The translations under genes and the position numbers were made by a program. A stretch of DNA of 64,000 bases from Gnetum montanum. Lineage: Eukaryota; Streptophyta; Gnetopsida; Gnetales; Gnetaceae. The notes below the pieces were generated by a model. It saw nothing but the letters and a program-made list of their open reading frames with translations. It did no database searches and was not told the origin of the DNA. Location of the stretch: positions 74,772-138,771 of the forward strand of contig MNCI01034648.1 in NCBI GenBank assembly GCA_015680685.1, read 5' to 3'. Below are positions 1 through 12,464 of this stretch, piece after piece (position 1 is the first letter of the stretch; each line of letters starts with the position of its first letter).

Positions 1-353
1 TAATGTAACCTATTACTAATTTTTCCTTTTTAATCTATCTAGAAAGTTAGAGGCTTATTCATACACACTCTGTTAGACTTTAGCTTATTGGAAGGATTTG
101 AAAAATTTCATGTAAAATTATTTAACACTTTCAAATCTTATCTCAAATATTATAAATTTTGAATGATTTATTTTTCATATAATTTTAAATTCATCAAATT
201 TAGCTTTCATATTCAGAGCATAAGATGTTAGATCAATGGTAATAGCATGGAGGTTTTGACTATATTATGGATGTTAGTTCCAAACCAAGAAGAGCTACAA
301 ATGTGATCAAGACATTACCATAAGTGAACGATGAGTCTTCTTGGATCATAGTG
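1..353. other. Left flank, no gene seen
   Basis: AT-rich sequence to the left of the outermost retrotransposon. No coding similarity, LTR end or RNA gene was recognised. It should be the pre-insertion locus, continuing at 38657 on the other side. Confidence 0.5.
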
Positions 354-358
354 ATAAC

Positions 359-1826
359 TATTGTGACCGAAAACCTTAGTTGCTAGAAAAACCAAGGATC
401 CTTGGTGTTGCAATTTCCCAACCCCAAATCCCTAGGGCCTCCATAAGAAAAATTGGATTTGAGGTACCCTGGCTGGTCTAATAGATCAACCAAGGACTTA
501 TGAAATGAAAAATGTGGGAATAGAAAAAAATCCAGATAATGCATAGAAAATAAACTTATTTTTGAACACAAAACTCAAAACTTAAAACTTTATTAAGAAA
601 GAATAAAGAATAAGTTAGAGAAATATGTACAAATTGTGCCTAGATGAGCAGAAAGTTATGCAAGATTTCAAAGCCCATTGAAGTTGATGTGATCTACTCC
701 ATGATCCAAGCGTGAAGGCACTCTTGATGCTATCAAACCTTCCTTCACTACTATAACATCAAATCTACAAGTTAGGTTACTACTAGGAGGTGAGAAAAGT
801 GAAAAATTTGGATGCTAGATTGCTCCATGCTGGGGTTTGGAAATCCCAGAAATGCAATGTTGATACCCAAAATCCTCAAATCTTAAGGCTACAATACTTC
901 CATGCTAGGGTTCAAGAGAATGCAAGTATGGGAACTTGTAAGACCTCTTGAGTTCCTAAGAATGCCCCAAGTGTGGAATTATGGACAATGTTTTTGCTAA
1001 GAAATTATTTTTTGGAACTTTGCTCAAAATTGTTTAACCCTATTGAAAATTGCTGAACACATAAATGGTGTTTGAATTTGGCTTTTATAGGATCTTTAGG
1101 TCATGAATGGGGATGCAAACTGATTATGATTTGGCTATAAAAATGGTTGCAAATTGGCTATGAAATGACTACAAATTGGCTACTAAATCAGATGAGATGG
1201 GTGCCCAAATTTAGGGGGTTACCATACATAGTAAGCACTCCCCCCATGGCCATTCTATTTACTATAAATAGTAATCAAAGCACACCTTCTATATTACAGA
1301 TGAATCCTCTACCCTGAGCTCTTCAGCATGCTCTTTGAAAAGGCTAGTCAACATTGAAATGCAGGAAGCAATGAATCTTGGATTTTGTGGCTTCCACACT
1401 AGGGGTTGAGATTCCACACTACGGGGAAGCTTCCACATTTAAGAGGGAACATTTCTAGGCTATGCATGTGGTCTCCATGCTAAAGGAAAAAAGTTTCCAA
1501 AACCCCCTATCCTTCCATGCAAGGGATAGATGAGATTTACCCCCTTTCATGTGTTTCCAACATAGAAAAATGTATACCCCCATAAAACTCATCAAATTGT
1601 TTTTTTGGCATTTCAAAAGGAATTTTTAATTCACTTTTTTTCACTTTGTAAATGAGGGTTTGACCACTTATGAGGCATTTTCTAGCTCCAAAAGTATAAA
1701 GCATGTGAAATTGCCCACTATAGGTTACAATTTTTACATTTATAATGAAGTTTTGCCTCAGGTTTTATGGGGTGAAAAATACATGATGAAGAGTGGTTAT
1801 AACATGCAAATTTTTGTGGTGTTTCA
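359..1826 (-). repeat. Element D 3' LTR (left copy)
   Basis: This aligns along most of its length with 37353-38651. Shared stretches include the start (GTGA..CGAAAACCT), the block with ACACAAAACTCAAAACTTAAAAC near 560, the ATTTGGATGCTAGAT block near 806, and the end around GCAAATTTTTGTGGTGTTTCA. Similarity stops abruptly after TTTCA at 1826. It is 1468 bp. A short open stretch at 1660-1923 lies mostly inside the LTR and is not a gene. Confidence 0.85.
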
Positions 1827-1850
1827 ATGGTCCTTCTTTGTTGGTTCTTG
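1827..1850 (-). promoter_or_regulatory. Element D polypurine tract
   Basis: On the minus strand the sequence just before the 3' LTR is purine-rich (AACAAAGAAGGACCAT), the expected position for plus-strand DNA priming. It supports the LTR boundary at 1826. Confidence 0.5.
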
Positions 1851-1929
1851 GAATATTGACTCAAGAGGCACCAATAAAGAATACAAAACACCACTGCATA
1901 TTATAATGCTACAATGCATATAGGTCATG

Positions 1930-2050
1930 TGAGAATCAAGATATCCAAGTCACCAAGGTTATTAGTTTATGGTTATTATGGACCATGGTACTAGTTTAAG
2001 GCCTTTATAAGCCATGTTGGTAGTTTAAGATTGTAGCAGACTATTGAAAG
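1930..2050 (-). repeat. Short repeats (about 30 bp) between pol and 3' LTR of D
   Basis: On the minus strand three units of about 29-30 bp each start with TTAAACTA or ATAAACTA and continue with ACC or ACCATGG. The same type of unit follows integrase in element C (25771-26130), so it is a shared feature of these Tat-like elements. Confidence 0.65.
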
Positions 2051-2076
2051 AAAGCCTGCTTGTTGATGATTGTCAG

Positions 2077-5000
2077 CTACATGAAGTATGGCTTTAGATA
2101 GGAATGACTGACTAAATTGGCTAACTCATTCCCATCCATGTTAGCTATGTTAAATTTTTCATTCCTATAGGCTCTAGTAATAAGGAAGGACCCTTCCCAA
2201 TTAGCTAAGAACTTTTCTACATGCTCACGAACAGCCTTGAGGACTAAGGCCCCCTCCTTGATCTTGCACATGGCTAAGTCATGGTGATGTTGTTGCTTCA
2301 ACCTCTCTTGATAGTACTCAATGTGAGCAAGTGCTTGCATATGCCACTTTTCCATTGACTCCATGGATACCATTTGAAACTCCTTATTCTACATGTTGTT
2401 GATGAAGTAGGTCAAGGCTACTTGAAGTAATGGCACTTATAATTCAAGAGGTAAAACAACTTCAAAACCATAAACAAGGTTATAATGAGTCATGTCAATT
2501 GCCATGCAATAGGCTATTCTGTATGCCCATAGTGCATGGACAAGCTGCTCATGCCACTTCTACTTGCTATTATTGAGCATCTTTTTGAGCAAATTGGTCA
2601 TGGCCTTGTTACTTGCTTCTGTAAGGTGACAAGAAAGAATGCTTAATGCCTAGGTTGTGATAGAAATTCTTGGTTTTTTGGCTACTAAATTAAGGTCCAT
2701 TGTCCATAAATATGGTCATGGGTATGCCAAAATGAGCTACAATGTTATCTAGGATAAACTTCCAAATTTGTTTAGATGTGGTCTTCCATAGGGGAATATC
2801 CTCCATCCACTTGGTAAAGTATTTAGTTGCAGTAATGATGAAGCTATGTCTTGCAAAAGACTTAAACGCTATTGGTCCAATGATATCTAAACCCCATCAT
2901 TAAAATGGTCATTTTATTTTAGTTGTATGTAACTCAGTTGGTGATACATGTATTAAGTTGCTATATCTCTAGCATGTGTCACATCACTTAACCTTTTGTA
3001 GGTAGTCATTTTCCATATGGAGATAATAGTAGTCTAACCATCTAATCTTAGTGACCATGGATTTAGGTCCTATATGTCCTTCATAAAAATCCTCGTGAAC
3101 CCCCTCTAGGACTAGTCTAGCTTTGATTTTACCTAAGCACTTTAGGAGTATGTCATCATAGGATTGTCGACATAATGGTTTATCACCTACAATGACATAC
3201 TACTTCAATCTCTTGCATATGACATCCTTCTAAGTAGTAGTCAACCTTGTGAGGATTCACAATGCATAAGGTAAAATTTGATATCATCATACCACTCCTT
3301 AGAAGAAGTAGTATGAATGACACCAAATGTGACACCAGCTATGGCATTTTCATTTCTAGGTATGGCATTGCATCAGCTATGACATTTTCATTTCTAGGTA
3401 TGTGCTGGACATCAACATCTATGAATTGTTGTAATAATTGCTTCCCTAGGTCACAATAAGGTTGTAAGTACTTAGCTTTACATGCATAGACTTTGGTTAC
3501 TTGGTTAACCACGAGTTGTGAATTCCGTTTGATGGCTAGGCATCTAATTCCTAGGTCACAAGCTACCATTATCCCTTTGATCAAACCCTTATATTCTACT
3601 ATGTTATTGGTACATGGAAACCCAAAATTATAGGGAAAGGATTGAATCTTACTAGATGGGAATGTTATGATGGTAGTAACACTAGCCCCATGGGTGATTG
3701 AAGCTCAATCAAAGTTCATGACTACCACATAACCCTTGATCACTTAGCTAACTATGTTAATGTGTTCATTAAGGAACTCAAGATCTATGGCTACTTGGTC
3801 ATCAATAGGTGAAATTATGAGTTGTATGGCTATAGTTTAACCTTTTGTTGAGGATTGAGAAATGTCATGATGGTCAAACTCCATGATTATGGCTTTTTAT
3901 CAGGCTATAAAACTACTTTTGTAGATGTTGATTGTTATGGATCTAAGTATGTTATCCTTGTAAATTATGTTGACTTGGCTTCTGAAGAGCTAGTGTCTCC
4001 ATTTCTTGAAAGAGAAGACTAGTGCTAAACAATACTTCTCTATTTTAGTGTATCAACTCTCATGGGCAATTAATGTGTGACTAAAGTAGTATATAGGCAT
4101 TTCTATTCTATCATCATGTTTCTGACAAAGTAGAGAGGTAATGGATGTATTAAAGATGGTGAGATAAATGTAAAATGATTTACCCTCTTGTGAAGGATAG
4201 ACTATCGATAGTTATGTCAACTCTTGCATAAGGTTTTCAAAGGCCTCTTGGCATTGAGCTATCCACTCATAGTGAACTCCTTTCTTAAGCAAGTGTTGCA
4301 TGGGCTGTAACTTATCTATAAGCCTAAGAATAAACCTATGAAAAAATTGTAATATTCCTTGTAATTCCTAAAGCTCTTTAAGGTTGGTAGGTGCTACTAA
4401 TTTGGATATGGCCTTAACCTTATCAAGATCTACGTGTATCCCTGCTTCAGAGACTACAAAGCCAAGCATCTTATTGATCTTGATACCAAAGAAACATTTA
4501 TTAGGATTAAGCCTAAGCTTGTATTTGAGGCATCCTTTAAGCATAAGATCTAGGCCATTAGCATGATCATCGGCTATCTAAGACTTCACAACTATGTCAT
4601 CTACATAATCATTAAGCAAACCTAACATGTAATCACTGAAGATATAGGTCATGAATCTCTGGTATGTTGCTTTGGAATTCTTAAGGCCAAAGGGCATCAT
4701 AGTATAACAAAAGTACCCAATGGAGTTATGAAGGTCATGCTAAGTTGGTGCTCTAGGTTAATCCTAATTTGGTTATATCCCAAGAATCCATTCATAAAGG
4801 ACAATAAGACATGTCCAATTCTTATATTGATAAGTTAATTAATACTAGGCAAAGGGAATTCATCCTTGATAGTTTCTTTATTTAGGTCTTAAAAACCAAT
4901 GCAAATATGGATAATCCCATTTTTATTAGGGATTGCCACTATGTTGGATACCCATTCTACATAATCAGCAACCCTAATGAAACTTGCTTGGTAGAGCTTT

Positions 5001-5500
5001 GAGATTTCATCATGAACTACCAAGGCCAACTCAAGTCTAATCTTGCACATTTTTTACTTAATTGATCTAATGCTAGGGTCTAGCATGATGTTGTGCTAGA
5101 CTAGACATGGGTTTAGGCCTAACATATCTTCATATGACTAGGAAAATGCCTTAATGTTGTTCTGTAAGACTTTGGTGATGTCTTGGGCACATTAAGGCTC
5201 TAGTGAGGAACTTAGTTTAAGGGTTTTCTCCTCACCAATGTGTGTTATGACAAGAACTTCAACTAGAAAGTCTTCAATTATGTCTCCTACTTCTAAGTCA
5301 AGGATTTTGACTATGTTTTCAAGCCATTCTAGAGGTTTTTGTATTGAGGCTATGTGGTCTACAAGACTCTGAGGCTTAAGATCTAGGTAATTAGGGTTGA
5401 TACACTATTTAATATCATCATGAGGTCCATGTAGACACAAGGGGAAAACTAATTTGTGACCAAGTACTTATACTATGATCTTGCATGTAAAAAAATCATA
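2077..5500 (-). pseudogene. Element D pol remnant (RT, RNase H, second RNase H, integrase)
   Basis: Degenerate polyprotein for reverse transcription and integration. Reading down the minus strand: an RT N-terminal part (about 5300-5000); RT with the catalytic YVDD box near 4600-4611; an RNase H region; a second RNase-H-like domain (about 3720-3335) containing NNIVEY and a C-terminal PRNENVIADA; an integrase core with MDNGP followed by a stop where Q is expected (near 2685-2715); and an integrase C-terminus ending at 2077 with ANWEGSF. The sequence parallels element C pol closely, domain by domain. Stops are frequent, often TAG or TAA at expected Gln codons. The start of the frame is not recoverable. 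Lineage assignment rests on the dual RNase H layout. Confidence 0.85.
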
Positions 5501-5559
5501 TTAAGTGGCACCTAGGTAAAAGTGAATAAATAGTGTTTAAAATGCCATAAAACACATGT

Positions 5560-6125
5560 AAATATAATGTAATCAAGGCCATCCAAGATAATCGATGAGA
5601 TAAGGTTAATCGGCAAAGTACAAAAGAGGCAAATAAAGATCACATAAAGGTCAAGAAAGGGAAAGTATAAGGCTACAAATGGTTAATAAACGTTACAATT
5701 TTACTAGTTTTAGGCCTTAGTAGGCCATGATTCCAATTTATAGTCTTGGTGAACTATGATGCTAATTTAAGGCCTTAGTAGGCCATAATGATATCATGTC
5801 AAATGGTGGTTAAGAAAGGTCAAATCCCACTATTCAATACTATTTAAAGTCCAAAAAAAGATAAATAGAGCTGTAATAAGACAAACAATAAACATATAAG
5901 GCTATATAAAGGCCATAGAAGGTTAACAAGGTCAACAAGACAACATAAGTCCAAAAATAAGTCAAAAGATTACGTGATAAGGAAAAAATTAAGAAAAATA
6001 GGTTATATATCATAATATTTGGTTAATATAGGCCAAAAATAATTAGTTTTTTACAATTTTTGACCTTAGCAGGCCATGTTTTAAGGCTACAAGGCTATTA
6101 GGTGAGTTCAAGCATTAATTAAGGT
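5560..6125 (-). other. Spacer with misplaced 30-bp type repeats in D
   Basis: This non-coding stretch lies upstream of D pol. At 5690-5800 and 6040-6090 it holds units with TAAAACTAG, TTAAATTAG and ATGGCCTACTAAGG on the minus strand, the kind otherwise found after integrase. This suggests a rearranged or inserted 3'-untranslated segment. No gene seen. Confidence 0.45.
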
Positions 6126-6129
6126 TGTT

Positions 6130-8820
6130 TCTGTGCTATTTGAATCCAAAAATCAAGTGTTTTGAGGCTTCCACACTTAACTCAACATGGAAATAGGAAG
6201 CCTTAGTATGGAAACCAAGGAAAATAGGTTTTGGGATGCTCAGAGTTCTAAAATTTAAGTTTCAAGACCTTCCCAAGGTAGCATAGGATCATATCCATCA
6301 AAATTAGGCACTTCGGAGGTTTGTAAAGGCCAAAACGTAGGAATTGAAGCCTTCCCCCATTGTTTTCATGCTGGCCAGCATAGAAAAGAGGGTGTTCAAC
6401 ATGGAGAATCAAAATCAAAGAAAAAATAACCTCAAACATGATCAAACAAGTAGCTAGAGTTCACATCTAGAACTTGTGCATCTCTCAACTTCATTCTAAG
6501 GCAATTTGAGGAAATTTTGAGTGTTAAGATATGTCAAAACGACTTCCCCCCACCCCCTCCCTCCTTTTTCCACACTTGGCATAGTATCCTTAGTATGGAG
6601 AAATAGGAAATTTTTCTTATGAATTTAGAGTAATTTAGGAGCACTTTGACCAAGTTTCTAGATCCCTATGGCTATAGACTTTGATTATACAAGTTTCTAG
6701 CTGGCTCATTTGAAGGCTATTTAAGGACACTTAAGGTCTTCCCCCTGTTTCCACATTGGAGAAGTTACTCTAACATGGAAGAATGGGGGGAATGAGTTTT
6801 AGAGGTTAAAATGAGATCAGATAAGGAAATTCTCTAGGCTATGAGGTCTTTAGCTTTGCCAGTGTAGATCTTTGGCTTTTGGGAGTGCCATCTTACCACC
6901 AAGAGTGGAAAAGTAGCTTTCCCCCTTCTTTCCATGCTATGGAAGTTACTCTAGCATGGAAGAAGGAAGAATCTTAGATCTAGGTTGGTTTAGGTCACAA
7001 TCAACCATGCATGCTACCTCCCAAAGTTGCCAACTTTAAGGGTTGTGGATCCATATCAAATTTTAGCATGGAGAGAACCACTTAGCATGGAAAAAGGGAT
7101 TCCCAATGTGGAAGAACCATGCATCTCAAATATAGATCAATTTTGACCTCAATTGATTATGCATGTTAGCTTCCAAGGCTACCAAGGTTAAGGACGAGGG
7201 TTTTGTGTCAATTTTGGTCATTTTGGGTATTTCTAAGCATTTTTCAGGCTTTACCCCTTCTTCCATGCTAAGACTTGGATGATCATGATGCAAAACTAGG
7301 GGGTATCATTTTTTAGCCTTCTATCATCAATTTCTTGAAGTTTAAAGGCTTTGAACGATGCCAACAGGGTCCTAGAGCACATGCAAGCTCAATTAATGTT
7401 TTTTAGAGGTAGTTATGGATTCCAAATGAGCATCCCCCTTAATTTTCATATTGAGCATCATGGAGGGGGATTCCCAATGTGGAGACATCATAAAACTCAA
7501 ATCTAGCATAGTTTTGACTTCAATCGACCATGCATGTCAACCTTTTAGTCTACCAAGGTTGAAGACTAGGGTTTGGAGTTAAAAATAGTTATTTTATAGG
7601 TTTTCCAAGTCGTTTTTGAGCTTCCCCATCTTTTCCAACACTAAAAATAGTATACCCAACCTGAAAAATTGGGGGGAAATAGATTTTTAAACTTTTGCAT
7701 CATTTTTGATCCTACATGTAGGTCCCTAAGGTTGTTAATTATAATGGTCAATGCCTAGCATTAAAAATTTTTTATTTTGAAGGTTCATAAGTTATTTCTT
7801 GGCTTTCCCCACTTTTTCCATGGTGTGGCTTCCATGCTTATGGTGGAAAATTCGGGGAAAAGCTTTTTGATCATTTTTATCACTTTTGGTTATGCATGCA
7901 AGCTTCTAAGGTTACTAGTGTCAACTACTAACATCTTATGTTGAAATTTGGTTGTTTCAAGGGTCATTAGGAAATGTTTTGGCCTCCCTCCTTTTTCCAC
8001 ACTATGGCTTCCATTCTTAGTATGGAAAATTTGGAGGAAGAACATTTTAAATTTTTATGGCCAATCTCACTATGCATGAGTGTTCACAGGGTTACTGGTA
8101 TTGCCCATTAGTGCCCAAGGTTAAGATATTGTCATTTTCGAGATTGTGAGGGGGTTTTCAAGCTTCCTTCATTTTTTCAATGCTAAGGGTGGAAGGCTAA
8201 ACATGGAAAAGGTCTCCCTCAATGAAGAAAGCCATATCTAGGCCAAATCAACAATCAATTAAACATGCATGTCAACCTCTAGGGTTGTTGATGTTGATGA
8301 TCAATGTTGGGTGTCAAGATTTGATAATTTGAAGGCTTCTAAGTGACTCATGAAATATTCCCCTTTCTTACATGTTTGGCATGGTGGTCCCAACATGGAT
8401 GAGAGTGGGCTGATAGTTTTGTGCCATATTTGACCACTTTTGAAGCTTTTGAAAGCTCCATAGGGTTCCAACAATGTCTAGTGGTCACCAGGCATTAAGA
8501 AATAATCATTAGGTAATCAATTTAGGTTATTTTTGGCTTCCCCCCATATATCCACACTGAAGGTGAGAGGCTCAATATGGAAGAAGCCTCCCTAGCATGG
8601 AAAACACCAAATCCTAGATTTCAACCAATTTCACTAAGTCTAGGGGGGATTCTAAGGTTGGTGAAGATGCTTAGAGAGTTTCTAGGTCATTCGGGGCTCA
8701 TTTTGGGGTGTAAGAGTGGATGTTACCCCCCTTCTTCCATGTTGGGCAATACTACCCCAGTGTAAAAACCCATGGTTTCTAAGCTTTCTCACATTTTTGG
8801 GTGTTTCTTGAGGGATTACC
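6130..8820. repeat. Degenerate tandem array, unit about 180-185 bp, inside D
   Basis: A C-rich box (CCCCC..TTTTCCA) followed by ATGCTA..GGAAG recurs near 6545, 6740, 6925, 7250, 7430, 7610, 7805, 7985, 8165, 8360, 8540 and 8725, giving steps of about 175-200 bp (a weak unit lies near 7090). Between the boxes a second conserved part recurs (ACCATGCATG..AACCT..AGGTT). About 14 diverged units, so the array is old. It lies between gag and pol of D. Tandem arrays inside Tat-type elements are known as a source of satellite DNA, but usually sit near the 3' end. Confidence 0.75.
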
Positions 8821-9400
8821 TAACTTGGTACATTGCATGGAGGAAATTTTTATTGTTGGCCATGGGCTTGTCATCCCAATTGTGATTTACTTTATCCATA
8901 CATACCAAAATATGGACTTCATATTTTGTATATGGCTATTGTGGCTCTTCTTTGTTGTTTTGATTGTGGGCTTTGGTGTCCTCCTATGGCTTGTTGGTTG
9001 AATGGGATGGAGTAGTGGGGATCATGGATATAGTCAAAATGGAACTGGGATTTGATGGACCCTTTTCCTTTCATGCCTACATCTACTTATCTCCCTTTTT
9101 GTTAGGATTTTTCTTATGCTTCTTCCTTTATTTGGCTAAAGGTTTTTTGGTTGTCAACTATTAGCTGTAAGGAAGAGGATATAGCATTGGCCACCACAAG
9201 GGGTTATTGTGTAGTTGGTTGGGCTACAATTGTTTAGGTTGTATTGGATTGAGGAGACTTTGATGACAATAGGTTTCCTCAAAGGCATTCATGATGGTAC
9301 TCTAACAATGAAGGGGAATCTTGAGCTATGGAAAGTCAAAGAGGCCCTTTCATTGTAAAGTGGTACTTGAATCATGAATGATTCTCTTGCAAGTCTCTGA
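8821..9400. other. Region between tandem array and gag end in D
   Basis: No domain recognised. A protease would be expected about here on the minus strand, but no D-S/T-G motif could be found. Plus-strand open stretches at 8801-9164 are rich in hydrophobic residues but have no supporting similarity. Confidence 0.35.
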
Positions 9401-11546
9401 TTTTCATTTATGTTGAAGGCTGAAATAACATAGGGGCTATCATTAGCATTCAATGGGTCTTTGTAGATCTACATCAACCAATTTTATAGCCAAACTTGGT
9501 TAGAAGCATCTAAGACTAGTTCCCCCCTATCTATCATCCTTTGTAACTCATCCTTTAGCACAAGGCAGAAGTCTATTTCATGAACAAGCAATTGATGATA
9601 ATGGTAGAATAGTCTAGCTTGAAGTATTTAGGAAACTGGTGATCATCTTTTGTTGCCTGAGTGAGATCTTTGGCTATTTTGCATAGACACTCATTTATTT
9701 GTGTTGCATGTGCCTACTTCTTAATAGTCAGTCTAGTAACTTGGATGGTTTTAATGGCAACATAGTGTATTTATACTTGTCCTTCCTTTCAAACTTAGGT
9801 CTATTTATTGTCAATGCATTGGTCCCAGAAGTTGATGGCTGGTTATTCCAGTCATTGGTGAGGGCCTTGGATGGATTGACCTTCGACCCTTAGTTTGTGA
9901 TCTTTGTTTCCTTGGTTATAAGTGCTACAGTAGTGTTGTTTTGTTTGCTATTTTCTTTGTTTCTTTAAGTATGTTATTTTTTATATGCTAAATAGGTTGG
10001 ACCATGACTAGCCTCCATAACATCCTCTATATTTTTACTTTGTGAGAATGCTTGGCCAAGAGACCATGAATCAAGGTAGTAGAGTTTATACTTGATGAAG
10101 TCATTAACTACTCCCTTAAATATGGCTAGCAAGTGGGCTTCAACTATAGACTCTAGTATTTCATTTAGCAGTCCATTCCACTCCTAAATGAATTTCTATA
10201 TGGGCTCTAAGGACCCCTGCTTGACCTTCATCGGTTGATCAAGCATTGTGTTAGGCTTCAAACTATACTTGAAGTAGTTGACAAACTAGGCTACTAAGTC
10301 CTCCAAAGAGGATATGGATCCTCTAGGCAATGCATGATACCAATCAAGTGCTTTCCTAGTCAAAGACATAGGAAAAATCCTCACAATGGTATGAGGCCAT
10401 GGCTACAAGGGTAAACATTTAGATCAAAAGATAATAAGGTGAGCATTAGGGTCACCTTCTCTATTATATTTGCTAAATTGCTGAATGGGGACACTAAGAG
10501 GAAGTGTCAAGGGTGGGACTACAGGACTTATGGGATCATCCTAGTAGAAGTCCATAATCTTCATAGTTTGTGTAGTAGAGGCTTTAAGCCTCTTCAATTC
10601 CTTTGTTAGATCTTGGACCATTTGGAAGGCTTAATCCAAACCTTGTGATGGCCCCATAGGTTGTGAGGTTTGTACATAAGGTTGTGGAATCTATTGTGAG
10701 GCTTTTGGAACCATTATGAGTTGCATGAGGGAAGGAAGAGTTTTCATTATGGTCATGGCTTGTGGGCCAAACAAAGAAAAAGATATTTATGTCAATACTT
10801 GAGCCACAAATAGGATGTTTGACCCTTGTGTTTCTTGGGATCCCATGGTGGACCCCATGTGAATAGTTAATAGATTTTTGATGGTAAAAACCACCATTGA
10901 TGGTTTTATATATTAAGACTAAGTTGTAAATGGTAGTGATGTACTATAGTTGATTGTTTGTGACATTGGATAAGTATGATGTGTGGCTATAACTGATGTG
11001 GGATCTACTGTAGTAAGGTAGGGAGTGGAAGATGGTAGCATCATGCCCATGGAGAAAAAAAAGCATTAGAGGAAGGTGTTGTAACTTTAGAGGATGTTTG
11101 TTGGAATAGTCCTCCTATGATGTTTTCAGGCTTATATTCTACCTAAAATTCATCCTCCTCTTCCTGTTGTTCCTCAAAGTTAGGCTTATCATCTTTCTCT
11201 TCCATGGCAATCAATTGGGCTAGGATGCTAGAATAGATATTGTTAAGGGAAATTTGGTGATACAGGAAAGGGATGTATTTCTTCCCACTCTTGTGTATGA
11301 GCTCAAACTCCATTTTTGCCTCAACTTCAATTCATGGAATTATCATGCCTACCTATATTTTAGCACAAATTAAGTTATAACGATCTTCATTTATGGTTGC
11401 AAAATTAGGACTTTCCCCTCTAACCCTCAAAATCACCTGCACTCAATGATGGTAGGGTCCTTGGGATCATACACCCTCATGGCTTGTTGGCTATGATCCT
11501 CACCTATGAGGGTGAAGGGTAATTTAGTGAACTTTTGGAAAGACAT
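9400..11546 (-). pseudogene. Element D gag remnant
   Basis: Degenerate capsid-type polyprotein. The chosen ATG is at 11546 on the minus strand, followed by about 36 clean codons; the frame then shifts near a TGCAG/GTG junction (about 11440) and continues with an acidic run EEQQEEEDEF (near 11150). At about 10400-10250 is the classic gag core pattern ALDWYHALPRGSISS. Near 9570-9610 is a histidine-rich segment followed by LKDELQRMIDRGEL, the usual end of a Tat gag. Stops are frequent. Annotation of the N-terminus is inference from codon-like sequence; the core is firm. Confidence 0.75.
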
Positions 11547-11589
11547 GACTATAGTGTTGAGAATGGCTTAAAATAGGCTATAAATAGTA

Positions 11590-12464
11590 AAATAGGAGTA
11601 CATTCCAGTGAATGGAACTCAAAAAATTTTAAAGGAAATGAAAATCAAAAAAGAAAAAACAATGTACTTACTATAATTAGTGAGTGGGGGATAAGGGGGT
11701 TTACCCCTTTACCAGAAATGGAATGTTGGAAATGTTGGTTTCAAGCCTCACTCAAGTTGTCCTTCTAACTACCTCTACACTCGATATGGTAGGGGGGAAA
11801 AGAAAGGGGTGAGATAGTGAAAATTTCACACTTTCTTATTTCAATGTTGGAGAGAGGGGGGAAAAGTTTGAAGACCAAAATGAAAACATCATAGTTTCCA
11901 AAGATGGTTTTACCAAGTTGTTAACATTTTACCACAAAGGATGGAAAAGTAGGCTTGGTTACTATGAAAACAAATGATATCTGAGTGGCAAAAAATATGG
12001 TAGCAAAAATTAAGTGGTTATTAAGGCTTCCATGTTGGCTTTTCTCTAGAAATTCATAGCAAATGTTGTGAAATTTCAACACCAAAACCACCTACAACTT
12101 CCATGTTGAGTTTTTTGATATAGGGGGATAAAGTTAGCATTACATTCCTTGGGATTTTTGGCTTCAAAAAATTATAGAATGGCTTTCAAATTGCAATAAA
12201 AGTATGTTTGGTCATTAAATTAGTAACAAACCTCATCAAAATTAGCCTCTCAATTGCTTCCATGATGGGTGTGGCAAAGGGGGGAAAGAAGGGGGGTTAC
12301 ATGGTGGGAATCTTACACCTCCTACCTCAACATTGATGAGGGAAAGGTTGAAAACCAAAGTGGAAAGTTGGTTTTTTTCCACCAAAGCTATTTTTATCTA
12401 GCTTCCAATTTTCTCAAGTTGAAAAAGTAGGGGGGAAAGCCAACTCATAGGAGAGTTGAACCAC
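11590..12464 (-). repeat. Element D leader, about 487-bp direct repeats (first part)
   Basis: Non-coding leader of D. The block at about 11770-11940 (GGGGGGAAAAG, TTTCACACTT..CAATGTTGG) recurs at about 12255-12420. The block at about 12040-12230 (AATTCATAG..AAATG..GTGAAA) recurs at 37130-37310 beyond element A, which is again about 485 bp away once A is removed. The leader is thus built of roughly 2.5 repeat units. Element A inserted in the last one. Confidence 0.65.
12460..12464. repeat. Target duplication of element A, left copy (ACCAC)
   Basis: The 5-mer ACCAC lies directly before the left LTR and again at 37052-37056 directly after the right LTR. Five bases is the normal size for Ty3/gypsy integration. 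Confidence 0.85.

Noticed and set aside
1660-1923. An 87-codon plus-strand reading frame
   Set aside because: It lies mostly inside the LTR of D, and the matching part at 38460-38655 is also LTR; no domain similarity.
8801-9164. Overlapping hydrophobic plus-strand frames suggesting membrane proteins
   Set aside because: Opposite to element D, T-rich by composition, no similarity or conserved start.
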